Positions 60,087-64,000 of a stretch of DNA of 64,000 nucleotides are shown here, one piece after another. Origin of the DNA: DASWIG01 sp965371445 (lineage in GTDB: Bacteria > Acidobacteriota > Thermoanaerobaculia > Multivoradales > J023); the NCBI GenBank assembly GCA_965371445.1, contig CBDUYN010000037.1, forward strand, positions 1 to 64,000. The letters are read 5' to 3'. The translations under genes were made by a program, and so were the position numbers. Within the stretch, counting starts at the first letter, position 1, and the number at the start of each line of letters is the position of its first letter. The notes beneath the pieces were generated by a model, which saw only the letters and a list, made by a program, of their open reading frames with translations, was not told the DNA's origin and ran no database searches.

Positions 60087-62930
60087 ATGAGCGACACCCA
60101 GCAGGCCGAGAAAGAGCGCAGGTTGAGGTACAAGAGTAGCCTCAATCTGCCCAAGACCTCCTTCCCGATGCGCGCCAACCTGGCGCAGAACGAGCCCCGG
60201 AGCCGCAAGCGGTGGGCCGACGAGAAGCTCTACGCAGAGCTGATGGCGGCGCGCCGCGGCGCGCCCCGCTTCGCTTTTCACGACGGCCCCCCCTACGCCA
60301 ACGGCTCGATCCACACCGGCCACCTCCTCAACAAGGTCTTGAAGGACTTCGTGGTGCGCAGCCGCAACATGGCGGGTCTCCACTGCCCGTTCATCCCCGG
60401 CTGGGACTGCCACGGCCTGCCCATCGAGCACCGGGTCATGACGGCGCTCGACGAATCGGGCAAGATCGAGAAGCTCGCCGCCCTGGAGGAAAACACCCGG
60501 CGCATGGCGATCCGCCGCGAGTGTCACCGTTACGCGACGAAGTTCCAGAAAATCCAGCGAGAGGGGATGGAACGGCTCCTGACGCTGGCCGACTACGGCG
60601 ACCCCTACCTGACGATGACGCCGCCCTACGAAAAAGCCGTCGTCGAGGTCTTCGCCGGACTCCTGGAGCAGGGCCTCGTCTACCGCGACTTGAAACCGGT
60701 CCACTGGTCGATCGCCAACCAGACGGCGCTCGCCGACGCCGAGCTCGAGTACTACGACCGGGAGGATCCGTCGATCTACGTCGTCTTCGAGGCCGAGGAC
60801 CGCGAGGCCCTGGCCGCGGCCTTCGGCGCGCGGCTCGACGCGGCGGCGAAGCCCGGCTTCATGATCTGGACGACCACGCCGTGGACGCTCGCCGCCAACC
60901 TCCTCGTCGCCGTCCACAAAGGCTTCGACTACTCCCTGGCCCGTCTCGGCAACCACCTCGCCGTCGTCGCCACGGAGTTGCTGGAGGCCGTGGCCAAGGC
61001 CGGCGGCGTCGAGCTCGGCGAGGTCCTGGGCAAGGTCAAGGGCGAGGCGCTCCTCGGCCTGTGCTACCGCCACCCCTTTTGTGACCGCAGCGGACGGCTC
61101 GTCGAGGCCGAGTACGTGACGCTCGACGACGGTACCGGGCTCGTGCACACGGCGCCGGGACACGGTGTGGAGGACTACGAAACGGGTCTGCGCGAAGGCG
61201 AGGAGATCTACTGCCCGGTCCGCGAGGACGGCACCTACGACGACACGGTGCCCGAGCCGCTGCGAGGCCTGACGGTCTGGGAAGCGAACGAGCGGCTTGT
61301 CCCGGACCTTCAAAAGAGCGGCCACCTCTTCCACTCCGAGAGCTATCCCCACTCCTACCCCCACGACTGGCGTTCGAAGACACCGGTCATCTTTCGCTGC
61401 ACCGAGCAGTGGTTCGTGGCGGTCGACCGGCCGACCCGCCGCGACGGCGTCTCGCTGCGGGAGCTGGCGTTCCGCGCCGCCGACGAGGGGATCGAGTTCA
61501 TCCCCGGCTGGGGCCGCAAGCGGATGCGGGGGATGCTCGAGACCCGTCCCGACTGGTGCCTGTCGCGCCAGCGCTCCTGGGGGTTGCCGATCCCCGCGTT
61601 CCGGCGCGCCGACGGCTCCGTTTTCCTGACCGCCGCCTCGGCGCGGGCGGTGGCCGCGGCTTTTGGCCGCGAAGGCTCCGACGCCTGGTTCACCCAGGAG
61701 CCGGCGGACCTGCTCCGGGGCTACGACCCGGCCGCCGATCCCGAGGCCCCCGAGGGCCTTCAGATCGGCGAGCTGCGCAAGATGTACGACATCTTCGACG
61801 TCTGGTTCGAGTCGGGCTCGTCGTGGAACGCGGTCATGCGCGAGCGCGACCAGGGCTTTCCGGTCGACCTCTACCTCGAGGGCTCGGACCAGCACCGCGG
61901 CTGGTTCCAGACCTCGCTGCTGCCCAGCCTCGGCGTCACGGGTCAGTCGCCTTACAAGAGCGTCCTGACGCACGGCTTCGTCGTCGACAAGGACGGCCGC
62001 AAGATGTCGAAGTCGCTTGGCAACACCCTCGAGGTCGAGGACCTCTTGAAGGACTACGGTGCCGACGTCTGCCGCTGGTGGGTGAGCTCGCTCGCCTTCG
62101 AGCACGACGTCAAGGTCGACCGCGGCTACTTCGACGTGGCGGGCGAGTCGTACCGCAAGGTGCGAAACACCCTGCGCTTCCTGCTCGGTAACCTGGCGGA
62201 CTTCACCGCCGCGGACGGCGTCGATCTCTCGCAGCTTGCGCCGAGCTCGCTCGACGCCTACGCCCTCGCCGGGGCGCGGCGCCTGCGCCGCCGGGTCACC
62301 GAGGCTTACGAGCGCTACGAGTTCCGGCAGGCCCACGTCCTGCTCTTCGACTTCTGCAACGACACGCTCTCCGCCTGCTATCTCGACGCGGTCAAGGACC
62401 GGCTCTACTGCGACCGCGCCGACTCGCCGCGCCGGCGAGCCACGCAGACGGTGCTCCATCGCCTCGCCGACCTCCTGATCCGGCTCCTCGCGCCGATCTT
62501 GCCCCACACCGCCGACGAGGCCTTCAGGGCGCTTTACGGCGAGGACGCGGGCGGCGTCCACCTCGCGACCTTCCCGTCGGAGGAGACGCTAGCGGCGCCC
62601 TACGACGATGCCTGGCCGCGGGCGCTCGAGGTCCGCGAGGCGGTCCAAAAGGCGCTCGAGGAGTCCAAGGAGCGCGGCATCGAGAACCGTCTCGACGCCG
62701 GCGCCATCCTGGGCGACGGCGACGGCGTCCTGGAACGGTTCCGGGCCGACTTGGCGGATTTGCTGGGAGTGTCGCGAGTCGAGCTGCGAAAGGACGGCGA
62801 GCAGGAGATCCTGGACCTGCGCGACGAGCCGCGTTGCGAGCGCTCCTGGCGCCGCGACGAGACGGTGCGTCTACGAAGCGACGGCGGTTACCTGAGCGAC
62901 CGCGACGCGGAGGTTGTGGGAATCGAGTAG
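60087..62930 (+). CDS. ileS: Isoleucyl-tRNA synthetase
   Basis: A protein of 947 residues. Class I motifs: HDGPPYANGSIHTGHLLNKV (HIGH equivalent), an editing domain with GWDCHGLPIEHRV and GLVHTAPGHGVEDYETGL, and KMSKS in KDGRKMSKSLGNT. Length and order fit bacterial type-1 IleRS. The C-terminal zinc finger, normally two CxxC pairs, is degenerate (EPRCERSWRRDETV with a single Cys). It charges and proofreads tRNA-Ile. ATG at 60087. The upstream leader suggests attenuation control. Confidence 0.95.
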   Translation: MSDTQQAEKERRLRYKSSLNLPKTSFPMRANLAQNEPRSRKRWADEKLYAELMAARRGAPRFAFHDGPPYANGSIHTGHLLNKVLKDFVVRSRNMAGLHCPFIPGWDCHGLPIEHRVMTALDESGKIEKLAALEENTRRMAIRRECHRYATKFQKIQREGMERLLTLADYGDPYLTMTPPYEKAVVEVFAGLLEQGLVYRDLKPVHWSIANQTALADAELEYYDREDPSIYVVFEAEDREALAAAFGARLDAAAKPGFMIWTTTPWTLAANLLVAVHKGFDYSLARLGNHLAVVATELLEAVAKAGGVELGEVLGKVKGEALLGLCYRHPFCDRSGRLVEAEYVTLDDGTGLVHTAPGHGVEDYETGLREGEEIYCPVREDGTYDDTVPEPLRGLTVWEANERLVPDLQKSGHLFHSESYPHSYPHDWRSKTPVIFRCTEQWFVAVDRPTRRDGVSLRELAFRAADEGIEFIPGWGRKRMRGMLETRPDWCLSRQRSWGLPIPAFRRADGSVFLTAASARAVAAAFGREGSDAWFTQEPADLLRGYDPAADPEAPEGLQIGELRKMYDIFDVWFESGSSWNAVMRERDQGFPVDLYLEGSDQHRGWFQTSLLPSLGVTGQSPYKSVLTHGFVVDKDGRKMSKSLGNTLEVEDLLKDYGADVCRWWVSSLAFEHDVKVDRGYFDVAGESYRKVRNTLRFLLGNLADFTAADGVDLSQLAPSSLDAYALAGARRLRRRVTEAYERYEFRQAHVLLFDFCNDTLSACYLDAVKDRLYCDRADSPRRRATQTVLHRLADLLIRLLAPILPHTADEAFRALYGEDAGGVHLATFPSEETLAAPYDDAWPRALEVREAVQKALEESKERGIENRLDAGAILGDGDGVLERFRADLADLLGVSRVELRKDGEQEILDLRDEPRCERSWRRDETVRLRSDGGYLSDRDAEVVGIE

Positions 62931-62935
62931 AGGGT

Positions 62936-63313
62936 TCAGCTCAAGCCGGTAATCACCGTTACGGGGAAGGAGCTGAAGGTGCTCGTACGAATCGTCGACC
63001 GTAGGGTCCAGAAGGAGAGGCTTCTGCTCGGTGTCGAGCGGAAACTGCGAGCGCTTGGATTGCTGTTACACCTGTGGCACGCCAGCAGGTAGTTCGGCCA
63101 TTCGAAAGCGCGAAGCGGGAAGCGGGATTTCGGCCGGAAGTGATCGATATCGGTAGCTTCACCGCTCTCACAGTACATGCAGTTCTGCTTCCCCGGGGCC
63201 ATCCGTTGCAACTTCCGGCGAATCTCTTGGAAGGCCCGATTCTTCTGGAAGCCCCACAGCCGTCGCGCTTCGGCGACAGGGTCGGCGACGCTTTCAACTT
63301 TCTCCGTACGCAC
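62936..63313 (-). pseudogene. HNH endonuclease remnant
   Basis: From a GTG at 63313 the frame reads VADPVAEARRLWGFQKN, then the HNH motif CMYCESGEATDIDHFRPKSR and WPNYLLACHRCNSN. Just after CNSN (about 63050) the sensible continuation moves one frame (KRSQFPLDTEQKPLLLDPTV, then LQLLPRNGDYRLELN) and runs into the 3' end of ileS on the opposite strand. So the gene is frameshifted and probably cut short. Relatives are restriction- or defence-associated HNH nucleases with CxxC zinc ligands. Confidence 0.6.
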
Positions 63314-63781
63314 GGGTTAGCTGAGCGCCCTCTCCGGTCTCGGCAAGGGAGAGGTGTATCTAGCGCCTTGCTATGTCGGCATTTTTCCGTCAAACGGCCC
63401 GGCGCCACCGCTCGTGACGCCCGATTCCGCAGCCAGTGAAGCGCCCGTCAGCACGTGCGATCTCCCGTAAGTCGTTGAAAACAGGAGGTTTGTGAAACGG
63501 ATGGCACGTCAAGGGGGGCATGGCAAGAAAGACATGGAGGAAAGAAAGGCAAGAAGTTACGACAGAATGAGAGGGTGCGGTTTAGCTACTTCGGCGTCGC
63601 CCGAAGCCACCAGCTCCGGTCGTCAGGCCGCACTACGGCTTGCTGCTCACCGGCGCCCTTCCATTAGCTCTTGACGTTCTCGGGGGCAATGTCCATTGAA
63701 CCGTCGAGGACGATTCATAGCGCGCTCGCGTCCGGTGAAGCAGCTTGGTTCTGCGGCTCTTTATCTTGGCCCCCCTGCATC
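63314..63781. other. Intergenic region without a convincing gene
   Basis: The GC content is lower than in the core genes. The ORF at 63492-63674 has a ribosome site (ACAGGAGGT) but a composition that does not look protein-like. No RNA gene, promoter or repeat stands out. It probably contains decayed accessory genes between the HNH remnant and the Rpn-like gene. Confidence 0.4.
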
Positions 63782-64000
63782 TCATGGTTCTTCGGTGAGT
63801 TCATCCGGCCAACTCTTCCGAGTCACGAGGTGCTCCCAAAGCGCCTCAAGCTCGGGCAAGGTCATGGCTTCGACCTGAGCTTTGCGCTTTGCAGTCCACT
63901 CGATGCCCAGGACCCTGCACAAATCCTCGATATTTCGTCGAAGGCCCTCCTCTCGGCCCTCCTCTCGGCCCTCCTCTCGGCCCTCCTCTCGGCCCTCCTC
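63782..64000 (-). CDS. Rpn-family nuclease/DUF4351-like protein, C-terminal part (runs off right edge)
   Basis: The last 72 codons before the TGA at 63782-63784 read as five EEGR/EEGL repeats, then RRNIEDLCRVLGIEWTAKRK and LEALWEHLVTRKSWPDELTE. The (R/E)EG repeat followed by a helical 'LGIE.T..R......L..L..L...L...R.WP' tail is characteristic of Rpn recombination-promoting nucleases and related PD-(D/E)XK proteins. The catalytic N-terminal domain is outside the window. Confidence 0.7.
   Translation of the reverse strand, partial: EEGREEGREEGREEGREEGLRRNIEDLCRVLGIEWTAKRKAQVEAMTLPELEALWEHLVTRKSWPDELTEEP
63943..64000. repeat. 12-bp tandem repeat encoding EEGR units
   Basis: GGCCCTCCTCTC repeats about five times to the window edge, in frame with the Rpn-like gene. 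Copy number can change without breaking the frame. Confidence 0.85.

Noticed and set aside
59964..62561. 865-codon minus-strand ORF
   Set aside because: Antisense shadow of ileS, whose catalytic motifs are certain.

Overview
The window is GC-rich (roughly two thirds G+C), densely coded Gram-negative-type DNA. It encodes a TonB receptor, an MltA lytic transglycosylase and several lipoproteins. The organism is most likely an acidobacterium, perhaps of the Thermoanaerobaculia/Holophagae side. This rests on a long duplicated-FtsX 'ADOP' permease without an ATPase, giant Ser/Thr kinases fused to TPR repeats, and an ECF sigma/FecR pair with a very large C-terminal extension. The taxonomic call is inference from gene families, not a marker-gene result.

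Layout. 1-4264 is an accessory region. It holds the end of an IS21-family element that truncates an XRE-like regulator, a frameshifted unknown gene, a 42-bp tandem repeat array with inverted copies, large REP-like hairpins, a TIR-domain gene next to a decayed TPR gene, and a 45-bp tandem repeat. 4265-13237 holds a frameshifted STN-TonB receptor, a serine hydrolase, a metallo-beta-lactamase-fold enzyme, a lipoprotein, and an ECF sigma factor with a FecR/zinc-finger anti-sigma fusion. 13455-17067 is a four-gene ABC-2 operon (ATPase-permease-ATPase-permease). 17138-26222 contains tsaD, class I FBP aldolase, an MBL hydrolase, a degenerate histidine kinase, an acyltransferase, a GT-C-like membrane protein and an SGNH hydrolase. 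26353-28754 is the ADOP permease.

29188-35616 is a signalling island: an unusual S1-S1-receiver-histidine kinase fusion, a receiver-SpoIIE phosphatase and a multi-sensor hybrid kinase. 36150-36723 is a hicAB toxin-antitoxin pair. 36988-40365 carries a Tat-exported sulfite-oxidase-like enzyme, the radical SAM protein ArsS and a DsbA-like thioredoxin-fold protein. In that protein an in-frame TGA replaces the first Cys of the CPYC motif, and a SECIS-like hairpin lies just downstream. It is a candidate selenoprotein that ordinary gene calling splits into two ORFs, and it is the strongest discovery in the window. 40496-47800 holds two tandem paralogous Ser/Thr kinases with cyclase-like and TPR domains. 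47896-62930 is mostly metabolic and housekeeping: D-aminoacylase-like, GNAT, cysteine-dioxygenase-like, proC, an Ig-repeat lipoprotein, CheY-like, a GT-C-like protein, mltA, trpS, an aldo/keto reductase, and ileS preceded by an attenuator-like leader. The right end returns to accessory DNA, with a decayed HNH nuclease and the 3' end of an Rpn-like nuclease gene.

Several genes (about 1480, 3490, 4640, 28705 and 63050) are broken by a single-base shift with otherwise intact coding on both sides. Some of these may be assembly errors; the TGA in the DsbA-like gene is not of that kind.
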